Positions 40,516 to 48,597 of a stretch of 64,000 nt of DNA are shown one piece after another; position 1 is the stretch's first letter; the number at the start of each line of letters is the position of its first letter. Made by a program: the position numbers and the translations under genes. Under the pieces are notes generated by a model. It saw nothing but the letters and a program-made list of their open reading frames with translations. It did no database searches and was not told the DNA's origin. Origin of the DNA: JBQTKD01 sp052389435 (lineage in GTDB: Bacteria; Actinomycetota; Actinomycetes; Sporichthyales; Sporichthyaceae); assembly GCA_052389435.1 (NCBI GenBank), contig JBQTIB010000066.1, forward strand, positions 1 through 64,000, in the 5' to 3' direction.

Positions 40516-42294
40516 TCAACTCAGCGGGACCGTCCACACCAGGCGGGTGCCGCACGGTGCGTTGGCCGGAGGCGATTCGATCTCGAACTGCCCGCCGCGT
40601 CCGGTGGCGCGGGTGCGCAGGTTGGCCAGACCGCTGCGACGAGTGGATTCCCCGAGTCCCCGGCCGTCGTCGAGGACCTCGACCTGCAGTTCGCGCGTGG
40701 TCGGCAGCACCCGCAGATCCACGCGGGTCGAACGGGCCCGCGCGTGCCGGGCGATGTTCGTCAACGCCTCCCGCAGCACGGCCATGACGTCGACGACGAC
40801 GTCCGCCCCGACCATCGCGTCCAACGGACCGTCGAAGTGCACCGCCGGTTCCCGCCCCAGCACCGGCGTCAGTTCCGCGACGATCTCCATGACCCGCGTG
40901 CGGACCGTGTTCAGGTCTGGGGCGATCGGCGCGTGCAGGCTGTAGATCGCGGTGCGGATGGACGAAATCGTCGTGTCGAGGTCCCCGATGGACCGTTCCA
41001 GCCGATCGGCCTGCAGGCCCGGACCGAGCTCGGAGGCCAGGCTCTGCAGGGACAGGCCGGTGGCGAACAGGCGCTGGATGACGTGGTCGTGCAGGTCGCG
41101 CGCGATCCGGTCGCGGTCCTCGAGTAGGCGCAGTTGGTCCTGAACGGTGCGAACGTCGGAGAGGTCGACGAGTTGGGCGACCCGTTGCATGGGAGCACCG
41201 TCGGGGCCGCGAACGAGGGACACCGTCAGGAGGGCGTGGATCGACGAGCCGTCGCCCCGCAGGTAACGCTTCGTCAGTTCGTAGCCGTCGCGCATCCCGG
41301 CGCTCAACTCGGCGCGCAGTGCCGTGTCCGCCTCCGCATCGTCCGGGTGGACCGAGGACCGAACTCCCCAGCCGAGCAGCGCCTCTGCAGGGCGGCCGAG
41401 CAGGCGGCACAGGGCCGGATTCACCCGCAGGACCGCGCCGTCGATGTCCGTGAGGCACATGCCGATCGGGGCGTTCTCCACCGCGGTGGAGAACTGGGCC
41501 AGCGCCGCGTCGCGGGCGGTGGTGGACGCGACCTCCGCGGTCCGGTCGATGCAGTGCACCAGAAAGGCCGCAGCGCCCCGGCCGACCGTCTCGGCGTGCT
41601 CCAACTGGGCGTAGGACAGTCGTACGTGGAGTACTCGACCGTCCGTGGCCACCAGGCGCCGGTCCTGCGGCGCCGGAACGATGCCGGCGGTCAGTTCCGC
41701 CACCGCTGCGACGGCCCGTGGAAGATCCTCCGGATGGACCCAGTCGACCGGGTCCCTGCCCACCATCGCCTCCGGCGTGGTGCCGAGCAGCGTGGCGATC
41801 GCGGTGTTGGCGCGCTCCACCCGCCCGTCCCGCGCGACCATCATGCCGACGGCGGCGTCGGCGAACGCACTCTCGAACCGTGTCACCGCCTGCGCCAACG
41901 CGGCCGCCCGCTCCCAGCGTTCGGTGACGTCCAGGTTTGCGGCGTGTACCTCGAGCACCCGGCCCGTCGCATCGCGCCACGCGCGAACCGTGGACTCCAC
42001 TCGGCGCCATCCGCCGCCGGAGTGGCGGGTGCGAATCTCGACCGTCTGCGGGCGATCGGTCGCGAGTGCGGCGGCGAAGGCACCGGCCGCCAAACCGGCG
42101 TCCTCCGGGTGGACGGTCAGGTGGACCGGCGCGGCGCCCGGCCGCGGAAGTCCGGCGAGCAGGGCCATGCTCGCCGAGGTCCACAGCAGCGTTCCGTCCG
42201 GGGCGTAGCGGCACAGTCCGACGACCGAGGCCTCCGCCAGTGCGCGAAACGGATCCTCGCCCGTCGGCGGCGGACTCGGATCGTCCGTGCTCAT
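40516..42294 (-). CDS. Triple-PAS sensor histidine kinase (NarL/DevS type)
   Basis: A 592-residue soluble kinase with three PAS/PAC modules (about 15-130, 135-255, 265-385). HisKA_3 phospho-His402 lies in RIARDLHDHVIQRLFATGLS, and the HATPase has VLREALTNIARHA and LDDGRGLG/GLANLRTRA boxes. The catalytic half is very like DevS/DosT of mycobacteria, but those use two GAF domains with heme; here the sensors are PAS, and whether they bind heme, flavin or nothing is unknown. Its ATG overlaps the devR stop by four bases, so it is the cognate kinase. Confidence 0.93.
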   Translation of the reverse strand: MSTDDPSPPPTGEDPFRALAEASVVGLCRYAPDGTLLWTSASMALLAGLPRPGAAPVHLTVHPEDAGLAAGAFAAALATDRPQTVEIRTRHSGGGWRRVESTVRAWRDATGRVLEVHAANLDVTERWERAAALAQAVTRFESAFADAAVGMMVARDGRVERANTAIATLLGTTPEAMVGRDPVDWVHPEDLPRAVAAVAELTAGIVPAPQDRRLVATDGRVLHVRLSYAQLEHAETVGRGAAAFLVHCIDRTAEVASTTARDAALAQFSTAVENAPIGMCLTDIDGAVLRVNPALCRLLGRPAEALLGWGVRSSVHPDDAEADTALRAELSAGMRDGYELTKRYLRGDGSSIHALLTVSLVRGPDGAPMQRVAQLVDLSDVRTVQDQLRLLEDRDRIARDLHDHVIQRLFATGLSLQSLASELGPGLQADRLERSIGDLDTTISSIRTAIYSLHAPIAPDLNTVRTRVMEIVAELTPVLGREPAVHFDGPLDAMVGADVVVDVMAVLREALTNIARHARARSTRVDLRVLPTTRELQVEVLDDGRGLGESTRRSGLANLRTRATGRGGQFEIESPPANAPCGTRLVWTVPLS

Positions 42295-42980
42295 GGACCG
42301 GTGTTGCCCCGTTGCTGTGCGCCGTACACGGCGGCCTGCGTGCGGCGTTCCATTCCCAGCTTCGCCAGCAGCGAGGACACGTAGTTCTTGACGGTCTTCT
42401 CCGCGAGGAACAGCCGCTCGCCGATCTGACGGTTCGTCATGCCGTCGGCGATCAGGCCGAGGATCTCCCGCTCGCGATCGTTGAGCTGGGCCAGGCCCTT
42501 GGGTCCGCCGGCGCCCTCGCCGCGGAACCGGGCCATGACGCGTTCGGTGACTGCGGGGTCGAGCAGGGAGCGGCCGGCGGCAACCTGACGGATCGCCTCG
42601 ACGAGACGGTTGCCGCGGATCTCCTTGAGCAGGTACCCGGAGGCGCCCGCCATGACCGCGGCCACGACCGCGTCGTCGTCGTCGTAGGAGGTGAGGATCA
42701 GGCAGCGCAGTTCGGGCATCTGCGAGCGAAGTTCGCGGCAGACGTCGATCCCGCTGCCGTCGGGCAGGCGCCCGTCGAGGACTGCGACCTTGGGGCGGAC
42801 CGCGGGGATCCGCGCGAGCGCCTCCGCGACCGTTCCGGCCTCGCCGACGACCTCGAGACCCTCCGCGCCGCCGAGCAGGTCGATCAGGCCCCGGCGCACC
42901 AGTTCGTGGTCGTCGAGCAGGAAGACGGTGATGGGGGCCGGCTGCACCGGCGTGGTCTCGTCAGTGCTGATGGCCCTCAC
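42291..42980 (-). CDS. devR: DevR/DosR-type LuxR-family response regulator
   Basis: 229 residues. The receiver has ITVFLLDDHELVRRGL, phosphoacceptor Asp69 (VAVLDGRLPDGSGIDVC) and the ASGYLLKEI lysine. The LuxR helix-turn-helix is LIADGMTNRQIGERLFLAEK and continues VKNYVSSLLAKLGMERRTQA. Those last motifs match mycobacterial DosR almost word for word, so DNA specificity should be similar, which agrees with the palindrome at 39987. GTG 42980 follows GGAAGGG. The gene start overlaps the end of the upstream X-Pro peptidase gene by 20 bases and the kinase gene overlaps its end. Confidence 0.93.
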   Translation of the reverse strand: MRAISTDETTPVQPAPITVFLLDDHELVRRGLIDLLGGAEGLEVVGEAGTVAEALARIPAVRPKVAVLDGRLPDGSGIDVCRELRSQMPELRCLILTSYDDDDAVVAAVMAGASGYLLKEIRGNRLVEAIRQVAAGRSLLDPAVTERVMARFRGEGAGGPKGLAQLNDREREILGLIADGMTNRQIGERLFLAEKTVKNYVSSLLAKLGMERRTQAAVYGAQQRGNTGP

Positions 42981-44721
42981 GCCCTTCCTGCCAGCCGCCA
43001 CGTTTCGGACCCAACCTAGTCGTTGCGTCCGACGCCCAGCGGCCTGGAGGCTCCGATACGTCGGACGCAACGGGATTTTCCGGGTGGCGGCGCGACTGGA
43101 ACGGAACGTCGACGCTGGAACCGCCCGCGCCGGTGAACAGGGTGACCGTCGAGCCTGCGGGGGCGGTGGGCTCGATGTGCTGGACGTCGCCGCCGCTCAC
43201 CGTGACGCGCAGGAAGTGCCCGGCCCGCAGGCGCCAGTGCGTGGGCCACAGTTCGACCCGGAAGTCGTAGGCCTTGCCCGGCTCCACGCCGGCGAGGACG
43301 TCGTGGCCGAGGCGGTGCTCGGCGTTGAGCCACCCGGTGGTGACGACGGTGGAGGTGCCGTCGGGTGCGACGTCCTGCAGGCGCACGACGAGGTTGCCGC
43401 CGGGCGCGGAGAGTGCGGCGCGCAGGTGCGCGACGGGAGCGCCTGCGATGACGGCGTCGGCAGCGACGGGCGCCTGGTCGAAGCGCGCGCGTCCCCGGTC
43501 GTAGAGGCGTTGGTCGTTGAACGGGAAGTCGGTGGAGTTGTACAGCCCGTGCTCGATGCAGCTGCAGCCGTTGTCGTACGGATTGACGACGAAGCCGTGC
43601 TCGGCGCCCGTGGGGTCCAAGGCCACCCGGGTCGTCGCCGCCGGAAAGTCCGCCAGCTCCGTCCAGCCGCCGGTCAGCCGCGGGAGCTCCCAGCTCGTCA
43701 CCTTCGCGGCCGGCTGCGGGACGTCCTGACGCTGCATCAGGTGGGTGTCGAACCAGGACAGCATCGCGTTGAGGCCGGCCTGGAACTGCGGGAGGCCGGG
43801 GGCGAACTCGCCGTGCGCGCCCGGGAGCATCAGCAGGGCGGTCTGATCCTTGGCGCCGAGGTAGTTGCGAACGGTGCCCTGCGGGAACAGGTCGTTCCAG
43901 CCGCCGATCGCGAGGGTCGGCACGTCGGAGGCGTCGACGGCCCCGGTGTCGATCGCCAGCGAGCGCCAGTAGCCGTCGTAGAGGGGATGTTCCCGCGCTC
44001 GCTGCTCGAAGGCGGCGAAGTGCGGAAGCGACTGCGCCGAGGCGACGGGGCTCTGGTCCACGGTCGAGGTTGCCCAGGTGACGCCCGGCCACCAGCGCAG
44101 CGTGGTCCCGCGGGCGCCTCCCGGGTAGACCATCTCCCGATAGACCTCGTTGTAGGCGGCCACGGGGACAGCGGCCTTCAGGTGCGGCGGGTTGGTGGCC
44201 AGGGCCTTCATCGTGGCGATGCCGCCGTAGCTGATGCCCGTCTGCCCGACGCGGCCGGTGCTCCACGGCTGGGTCCCGGCCCACTCGACGAGGTCGTAGT
44301 TGTCGCGCGACTCCTGCTCCTGGAACGGCGCCCAGACGCCAGGCGTACCGCCCGTCCCGCGCGGAGAGCACGACAGCGTCGCGTAACCGCGCTCGGCGAG
44401 GCCCTCGGCCATCTCGGAGAACGCGACCTTCTGCAGCGCCCGATAGGCGAAGAAGTTCGCGATCACCACCGGCCGCCGGTCCGGCCCCACGGGTGCGATT
44501 TTCGTGCAGCGCATCCCGACCCCGTCGCGCATCGGAACGTGGACTTCCTCGACCACGATCGAGAACTCGCGGGGCCGTTCGTAGGACAGCCACGCCGGCG
44601 CGTCCGCGGCCCGCGCTGCGGGGGCGTCCGCGGCCCGAGCCGCCGGGGAGACGAGACCACTCGCGCCGACGGCGAGCGCCAGTGCGAAGACGGAACCGGT
44701 CAGCCGGCGCAGTGCACTCAC
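42961..44721 (-). CDS. Secreted X-Pro dipeptidyl-peptidase / CocE-NonD family hydrolase (S15)
   Basis: 586 residues with a signal peptide and a short duplicated AARAADAP segment at the mature start. The alpha/beta hydrolase triad is visible: Ser164 (GQTGISYGGIA), Asp near 288 (GGWNDLFPQG) and His near 317 (PGAHGEF). The C-terminal ~220 residues are the jelly-roll X-Pro C domain. The final ~35 residues are encoded across a GCGTCCG-family hairpin (43021-43072) and look like read-through of a repeat rather than native sequence. It hydrolyses peptide or ester substrates outside the cell; the substrate is unknown. Start is GTG with GGGAG upstream. Confidence 0.88.
   Translation of the reverse strand: MSALRRLTGSVFALALAVGASGLVSPAARAADAPAARAADAPAWLSYERPREFSIVVEEVHVPMRDGVGMRCTKIAPVGPDRRPVVIANFFAYRALQKVAFSEMAEGLAERGYATLSCSPRGTGGTPGVWAPFQEQESRDNYDLVEWAGTQPWSTGRVGQTGISYGGIATMKALATNPPHLKAAVPVAAYNEVYREMVYPGGARGTTLRWWPGVTWATSTVDQSPVASAQSLPHFAAFEQRAREHPLYDGYWRSLAIDTGAVDASDVPTLAIGGWNDLFPQGTVRNYLGAKDQTALLMLPGAHGEFAPGLPQFQAGLNAMLSWFDTHLMQRQDVPQPAAKVTSWELPRLTGGWTELADFPAATTRVALDPTGAEHGFVVNPYDNGCSCIEHGLYNSTDFPFNDQRLYDRGRARFDQAPVAADAVIAGAPVAHLRAALSAPGGNLVVRLQDVAPDGTSTVVTTGWLNAEHRLGHDVLAGVEPGKAYDFRVELWPTHWRLRAGHFLRVTVSGGDVQHIEPTAPAGSTVTLFTGAGGSSVDVPFQSRRHPENPVASDVSEPPGRWASDATTRLGPKRGGWQEGREGHQH
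43021..43072. repeat. Hairpin, member 2 of GCGTCCG repeat family
   Basis: Perfect 14-bp arms CGTTGCGTCCGACG and CGTCGGACGCAACG. GTTGCGTCCGACGCCCAGC is shared with the copy at 51.9 kb with one change. This copy lies inside the 3' end of the X-Pro peptidase gene, just before devR. Confidence 0.75.
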
Positions 44722-44852
44722 GGTCGCTCCCTCGCGCCCGGACTGTCCGGTTCGTCCCGCCAGAGTAGGCGGAAGGGAACGGCCTGTCGGCGAAATCGTG
44801 GCCGCAACCGCAGTGGCTCGTCGACGCGGAGAGCTCCGAAAATCGAGACCCT

Positions 44853-44885
44853 ATGACTGTGGAGGCTGACAGCCCCCACGGTCAT
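44853..44885. terminator. Hairpin after DinB gene
   Basis: ATGACTGTGG...CCCACGGTCAT arms with inner GCT/AGC pairing, directly adjacent to the stop of the minus-strand DinB-family gene; likely its terminator. Confidence 0.55.
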
Positions 44886-45443
44886 TCAGCCCATCGTGCG
44901 GGCGCCGTCGAGGGACTCGCGCAGGATGTCCGCGTGGCCCGCGTGCTGGGCGGTCTCGGCCACGATGTGGGTGAAGACCCGGCGCGCGGTCCAGCGGGCG
45001 CCCGGCGGGAACCACGGGGCCTCGGGCAGCGGGTGGGACGAGTTCAGGTCCACTGCGGCCAGGAGCGCGTCGGTGCGCGCGGCGATCTCCTCGTACTCCG
45101 CCAGCACGCTCGCCAGGGTCTCGCCCGCCAGGAGGCGGAAGGAGTTCTCGTGGGCGGCGTAGGAGTCCTCGGTCGTCTCCATCGCCGAGGCGCCCTGCTC
45201 GACGAAGTTCGCCCAACCGCGCTCGCAGAACGCGACGTGCTTGATCAGGCCGCCGATCGTGAGCTCGCTGACCGTGGTGCGCCGGGCCGCGTCCTGCTCG
45301 GACAGGCCGTTGGCCGTCACGCGCAGGAAGAAGCGATGCTTGGTCAGCAGGTCGAGCAGGTCCGCGCGCTCGATCGCGCTCGGGTCGGTGGACTCGACGG
45401 TCGCCGTCGGGGTCATCGCCTTGTACTCCTCGATCGTGGTCAT
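44886..45443 (-). CDS. DinB/DUF664 family protein (mycothiol-transferase-like)
   Basis: 185 residues forming a four-helix DinB-like bundle. The metal-binding histidines of the family are seen in TIGGLIKHVAFCERGWANF and VAETAQHAGHADILRESLDG. Actinobacterial DUF664/DinB proteins include mycothiol-dependent enzymes and detoxification proteins; the substrate here is unknown. It is divergent from a WYL-type regulator, with an almost perfect inverted repeat between them, so it is probably induced by the ligand of that regulator. Confidence 0.88.
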   Translation of the reverse strand: MTTIEEYKAMTPTATVESTDPSAIERADLLDLLTKHRFFLRVTANGLSEQDAARRTTVSELTIGGLIKHVAFCERGWANFVEQGASAMETTEDSYAAHENSFRLLAGETLASVLAEYEEIAARTDALLAAVDLNSSHPLPEAPWFPPGARWTARRVFTHIVAETAQHAGHADILRESLDGARTMG

Positions 45444-45494
45444 CTGGTCGGCCTCTCGGTGTGCGGTTGGTGCCGGCGAGAACGACGCTAGGAG

Positions 45495-45521
45495 AATTGC
45501 GGTCAGTTTCTGTCCGCAATT
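45495..45521. promoter_or_regulatory. Operator between DinB and WYL genes
   Basis: AATTGCGGTCAG - TTT - CTGTCCGCAATT: 12-base arms with a single mismatch, 18 bases before the WYL regulator ATG and 52 bases from the divergent DinB start. Likely the binding site of the adjacent regulator. Confidence 0.7.
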
Positions 45522-45538
45522 GCGAGAGACTTCGAGGC

Positions 45539-46504
45539 ATGGCCAATACGAGCTCCCGGACGCTGCGACTGCTGTCCCTGCTGCAGGCCCACCGGCACTG
45601 GCGCGGCGGCGAACTCGCCGAGCGCCTCGGCGTCTCCGAGCGCACGCTGCGCCGGGACGTCGAGCGGCTGCGGGACCTCGGCTACGACGTCGACGCCAGC
45701 CCGGGCGTGGACGGCGGCTACCACCTGCGGGCGGGCACCGCGCTGCCGCCGCTGACGATCGACGACGAGGAGGCCGTCGCGCTCGCAGTCGGCATGCAGG
45801 CGGCCGCCGACGGGGCGCTGCCGGGCATCGAGGAGGCCTCGATCCGCGCGCTCGGCAAGGTCGTGCAGGTGATGCCGCCGCGGCTGCGGCGCCGGGTCGA
45901 CGCCCTGCGCGAGATGACCGTGCCCGCGGCCTGGAACTCCACCAGCGGCGGCCCGCCCGTGGACACCTCGGCCCTCGTCGCGGTGGCGCAGGCCTGCCGA
46001 GACGGCGAACGGCTGCGGTTCGCCTACAGCGCGCGCGAGGCCGAGGACACCTACCGCCACGTCGAGCCCCACCGCCTCGTGCGGCTCGGGCGGCGCTGGT
46101 ACCTGGCGGCGTGGGACCTCGACCGGGCCGACTGGCGCAGCTTCCGCCTCGACCGGCTCCGCGAACCGCGCGGCACCGGCGCCCGGTTTGCGCCGCGCGT
46201 CCCGCCCGGCGGGGATGCCGCAGAGTACGTGAAGTCCTCGATCGTCGGGCTGCGGGACCCCCAGCAGGTGGTGGTCGAAGTGGCGGCGCCGGCGGAGACG
46301 GTGCGTGGGCGGATCGGCCGGTGGGCGAGGGTCGAAGAGTCGGCCGAGGGGTGCTGTCGCGTGGAGATGACGGCGGATCAGCTCGAGTGGCCCGCGATGG
46401 CGCTGGGCTCGCTCGGCGCCGAGTTCACGGTGCTGGAGCCGGCGGAGCTGCGGACCTATCTGCGCGACTGGGCCGAGCGGTTCGCTCGGGCGACGGCGCT
46501 CTGA
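45539..46504 (+). CDS. WYL-domain transcriptional regulator (DeoR-like HTH)
   Basis: 321 residues. An N-terminal HTH_11 domain (RTLRLLSLLQAHRHWRGGELAERL, SERTLRRDVERLRDLGYDV) precedes a WYL domain (LRFAYSAREAEDTYRHVEPHRLVRLGRRWYLAAWDLDRADWRSFRLDRL) and the WCX C-terminal extension. WYL proteins are ligand- or nucleic-acid-sensing regulators, often of stress and detoxification genes. ATG 45539 begins at the HTH and follows GAGAG. Its operator is the inverted repeat immediately upstream, which suggests control of itself and the divergent DinB gene. Confidence 0.92.
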   Translation: MANTSSRTLRLLSLLQAHRHWRGGELAERLGVSERTLRRDVERLRDLGYDVDASPGVDGGYHLRAGTALPPLTIDDEEAVALAVGMQAAADGALPGIEEASIRALGKVVQVMPPRLRRRVDALREMTVPAAWNSTSGGPPVDTSALVAVAQACRDGERLRFAYSAREAEDTYRHVEPHRLVRLGRRWYLAAWDLDRADWRSFRLDRLREPRGTGARFAPRVPPGGDAAEYVKSSIVGLRDPQQVVVEVAAPAETVRGRIGRWARVEESAEGCCRVEMTADQLEWPAMALGSLGAEFTVLEPAELRTYLRDWAERFARATAL

Positions 46505-46536
46505 GGCACAGTCAGGGTTCCCTCGCGAGCGCGGCC

Positions 46537-46920
46537 TCAGGCATCGTCGAGACGTTCGGCGTTCGCGTGGATGGCGTCGTGCACGTACTGGGCGAGGCCC
46601 GGCGCGACGCTTTCGTAGTTTCCGGCGAAGCGCGGGTCGGCGAGATAGAGCTTCGCGAGCTTGCGGTGCATCTGCGGATCGACGTCGTAGAACCAGCGCG
46701 TCAGATGTTGGCGGTGGTCCTCGGCGGCGAGGAGGGCGGCGCCGGCGTCTGGCGCACAGCCCTCGCGCATCGCCTCGGCGAAGGCGACCACGCTCGCGGC
46801 AGCCTCTGCCTTGATCAGCGACCAGTGGTCGGGGGTGTACCCGGCTGCCCGGCGCGCGGACTCCCGCCATGCCTCGGTCTGGCCCCAGCGCCGTTCGGTC
46901 TCGGCGGCGTACTGACCCAT
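46537..46920 (-). CDS. Stand-alone TipAS antibiotic-recognition domain protein
   Basis: 127 residues matching the TipAS ligand domain of the thiopeptide-binding regulator TipAL. Motifs are ETERRWGQTEAWRESARRAAGYT, EDHRQHLTRWFYDVDPQMH and LADPRFAGNYESVAPGLAQYV. There is no MerR-type DNA-binding domain, so this corresponds to the short TipAS form that sequesters drug rather than regulates. No biosynthetic or resistance genes adjoin. Ligand thiopeptide or other macrocycle is inferred from family. Confidence 0.88.
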   Translation of the reverse strand: MGQYAAETERRWGQTEAWRESARRAAGYTPDHWSLIKAEAAASVVAFAEAMREGCAPDAGAALLAAEDHRQHLTRWFYDVDPQMHRKLAKLYLADPRFAGNYESVAPGLAQYVHDAIHANAERLDDA

Positions 46921-47002
46921 GGCGGACTCCGTTTCCTGTGCGCGACCGATCGCCGCGCGTCTACGACAGCTTGCGTCGCACGGGGGACGCGCTCAACAGG
47001 GT

Positions 47003-47329
47003 TTAGGAGCCGGCGGCCACGCGCAGCGCCTCCGCGCTGTTGGAGGCGCGCGCGAGCAGGGAGCGAAGGTGGTCGTTGGCCGCCTGGGCGTCGGGGTGGG
47101 ACTCCTCGCGCTGCGGCACCCGCAGCGTCAGGTCGGCCAGGCCCCCGGAGCCGTCGGTGGCGCGTAGGAATCGGGCGATTCCGTTCGGATCGCCGTCCTC
47201 GACCCGCCAGCGGCACTGGTCCACCTCGTCGGCCCAGCTCGGCTCGTCGTGGCCGCGCAGATGCGCGACGACTTCGCGCAGCGTGGCAACCAGGCTCGCG
47301 CGTTCGCGATCGGTCGATGCCGGCGCCAT
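47003..47329 (-). CDS. Small soluble protein, DUF6966-like
   Basis: 108 residues, helical, with RASLVATLREVVAHLRGHDEPSW and GDPNGIARFLRATDGSGGLADL, a pattern resembling DUF6966 proteins that are often linked to immunity or effector loci; this match is from memory and weak. No catalytic motif is visible. The ATG overlaps the stop of the upstream YihY/BrkB gene by one base, so the two are translationally coupled. Confidence 0.6.
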   Translation of the reverse strand: MAPASTDRERASLVATLREVVAHLRGHDEPSWADEVDQCRWRVEDGDPNGIARFLRATDGSGGLADLTLRVPQREESHPDAQAANDHLRSLLARASNSAEALRVAAGS

Positions 47330-48366
47330 CAGGTCTCCGTCCGTTCGAGCAGACTGCACGGATACAGGCGGTGCTTGAGCACCACGTTGAGCTGAGCACC
47401 GAGCAGTGTCACGTTCGACTGTAGGTAGAACCACCAGAGAATCGTGATGACGGTCGCGAACGTCCCGTAGGTGGGGGCTGCGTCGTGCAGGTACCGAGTG
47501 ATGATGACCGAGGAGGTGGCCTTCAAAACCCAGAACGCCAGCCCGGCGCAGATTGCTCCCGGCAGAACGTCGCGCAGGGAGATCCGCGAATCGGTCAGGA
47601 TTCGAAACGCGGCGACGAACAGGCCCACGTCGACGCCGATCGTCAGCGCAAATCCGAGCGCCCGACCCAGCGGCCCGGGGTCGAAGTAGACGTTCTCGCC
47701 GGACAAGAACCCGATGAGCGCCGCGCTGGCCAGCAGTCCGAGGCCGATGGTCGACATGGCCAGCACGCTCCGCCGAAGCTGTTCGAGGAAGCCGGGGCCC
47801 TGCTCGAGTGGCACGTCCCAGACCGAGTTGAACGCGAACTGGGTGACCCGTACGACCGCAGACCCGCTCCACAGGGCCGACAGCAGCCCGACCACGAGCG
47901 CGAAGACGCTGCCGTTCAGTCCGCCGATCGTGTTCAGGTCCAGCAGCGGCAGGTAGCCGGCGACGATCTCCATCGTCTTCTGCTTCTCCTCCTCCGGAAC
48001 GAGGAAGCTCAGCAGGGTCACCAGCGTCAGCAGCAGCGGAAACAGGGAGAAGAACGCCCAGAAGGCCATCATCGCGGCCAGGTGCGTGGTCCGGTCGCGG
48101 TAGAACTTCGCCAGGGTCGCGACGGGGATGGCCAGCCAGGTCCGCTCGCCCTGCACGGCGTCGAACCGGGCAAGGCGACGCCGCAGGACCACCACCGCCC
48201 ACCCCGTCCGATCATGGAACCCGTCGGCGACAGCGTCCCAGACCGTTGGGGTGTCGACGGAGAGGTGGAGACTTAACTGGTGTTGCGTTCCTGTGGCCGC
48301 GGACCGCTTCGGTTGTTTCTTCTGTACCTCTGCGTCGACGCTTCGCCGAGGTCTGGCGACGGCCAC
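47329..48366 (-). CDS. YihY/virulence factor BrkB family membrane protein
   Basis: The protein has a YihY/UPF0761 core with about six membrane spans (MAFWAFFSLFPLLLTLVTLLSFL, VFALVVGLLSALWSGSAVV, LGLLASAALIGFLSG, CAGLAFWVLKATSSVII, FATVITILWWFYLQSNVTLLGAQLN). Such proteins are poorly understood, with proposed transport or surface roles; they are not RNase BN as once named. The open frame runs back through two tRNA genes, so the true start lies before them. GTG 48366 is the longest compatible start, and GTG 48195 would give a 288-residue protein beginning at the core. The start is therefore uncertain. Confidence 0.75.
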   Translation of the reverse strand: MAVARPRRSVDAEVQKKQPKRSAATGTQHQLSLHLSVDTPTVWDAVADGFHDRTGWAVVVLRRRLARFDAVQGERTWLAIPVATLAKFYRDRTTHLAAMMAFWAFFSLFPLLLTLVTLLSFLVPEEEKQKTMEIVAGYLPLLDLNTIGGLNGSVFALVVGLLSALWSGSAVVRVTQFAFNSVWDVPLEQGPGFLEQLRRSVLAMSTIGLGLLASAALIGFLSGENVYFDPGPLGRALGFALTIGVDVGLFVAAFRILTDSRISLRDVLPGAICAGLAFWVLKATSSVIITRYLHDAAPTYGTFATVITILWWFYLQSNVTLLGAQLNVVLKHRLYPCSLLERTET

Positions 48367-48368
48367 AG

Positions 48369-48439
48369 CAACGGCTGTAGGAATCGAACCCACGCGGAGA
48401 GGGTTGGAGCCTCTCGTGCTTCCACTACACCAAGCCGTT
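48369..48439 (-). tRNA. tRNA with anticodon CCA (Trp), atypical body
   Basis: 71-nt cloverleaf: acceptor AACGGCT/AGCCGTT, D arm GTGT...GCAC, anticodon arm AGAGG-CTCCAAC-CCTCT giving CCA, T arm GTGGG-TTCGATT-CCTAC, discriminator G. A1-U72 and G73 agree with TrpRS identity, but the D arm (TGGTGTAGTGGAAGCAC) is more like Gly/Gln tRNAs. No CCA tail is encoded. Confidence 0.8.
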
Positions 48440-48449
48440 CGGACAGGCG

Positions 48450-48522
48450 TACTCGGTGAGGGACTCGAACCCTCGATCAACGCCTCATGAGGGCGCCGCT
48501 CTCGCCGCTGAGCCAACCGAGC
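48450..48522 (-). tRNA. tRNA with anticodon CAU (Met or Ile2 type), atypical
   Basis: 73-nt cloverleaf: acceptor GCTCGGT/ACCGAGT with a G-U first pair, D arm GCTC...GAGC, anticodon arm GCGCC-CTCATGA-GGCGT giving CAT, T arm GAGGG-TTCGAGT-CCCTC, discriminator A. Position 37 is G, whereas CAU tRNAs normally carry A37. It is 10 bases from the CCA tRNA and transcribed first. Confidence 0.8.
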
Positions 48523-48597
48523 CTGTGCTCGTACGGTAGGACGGCGTAGGCCCGAAACGCATCCGAATTGACGGCAGCGAGGCCATCTGACGTGGTG

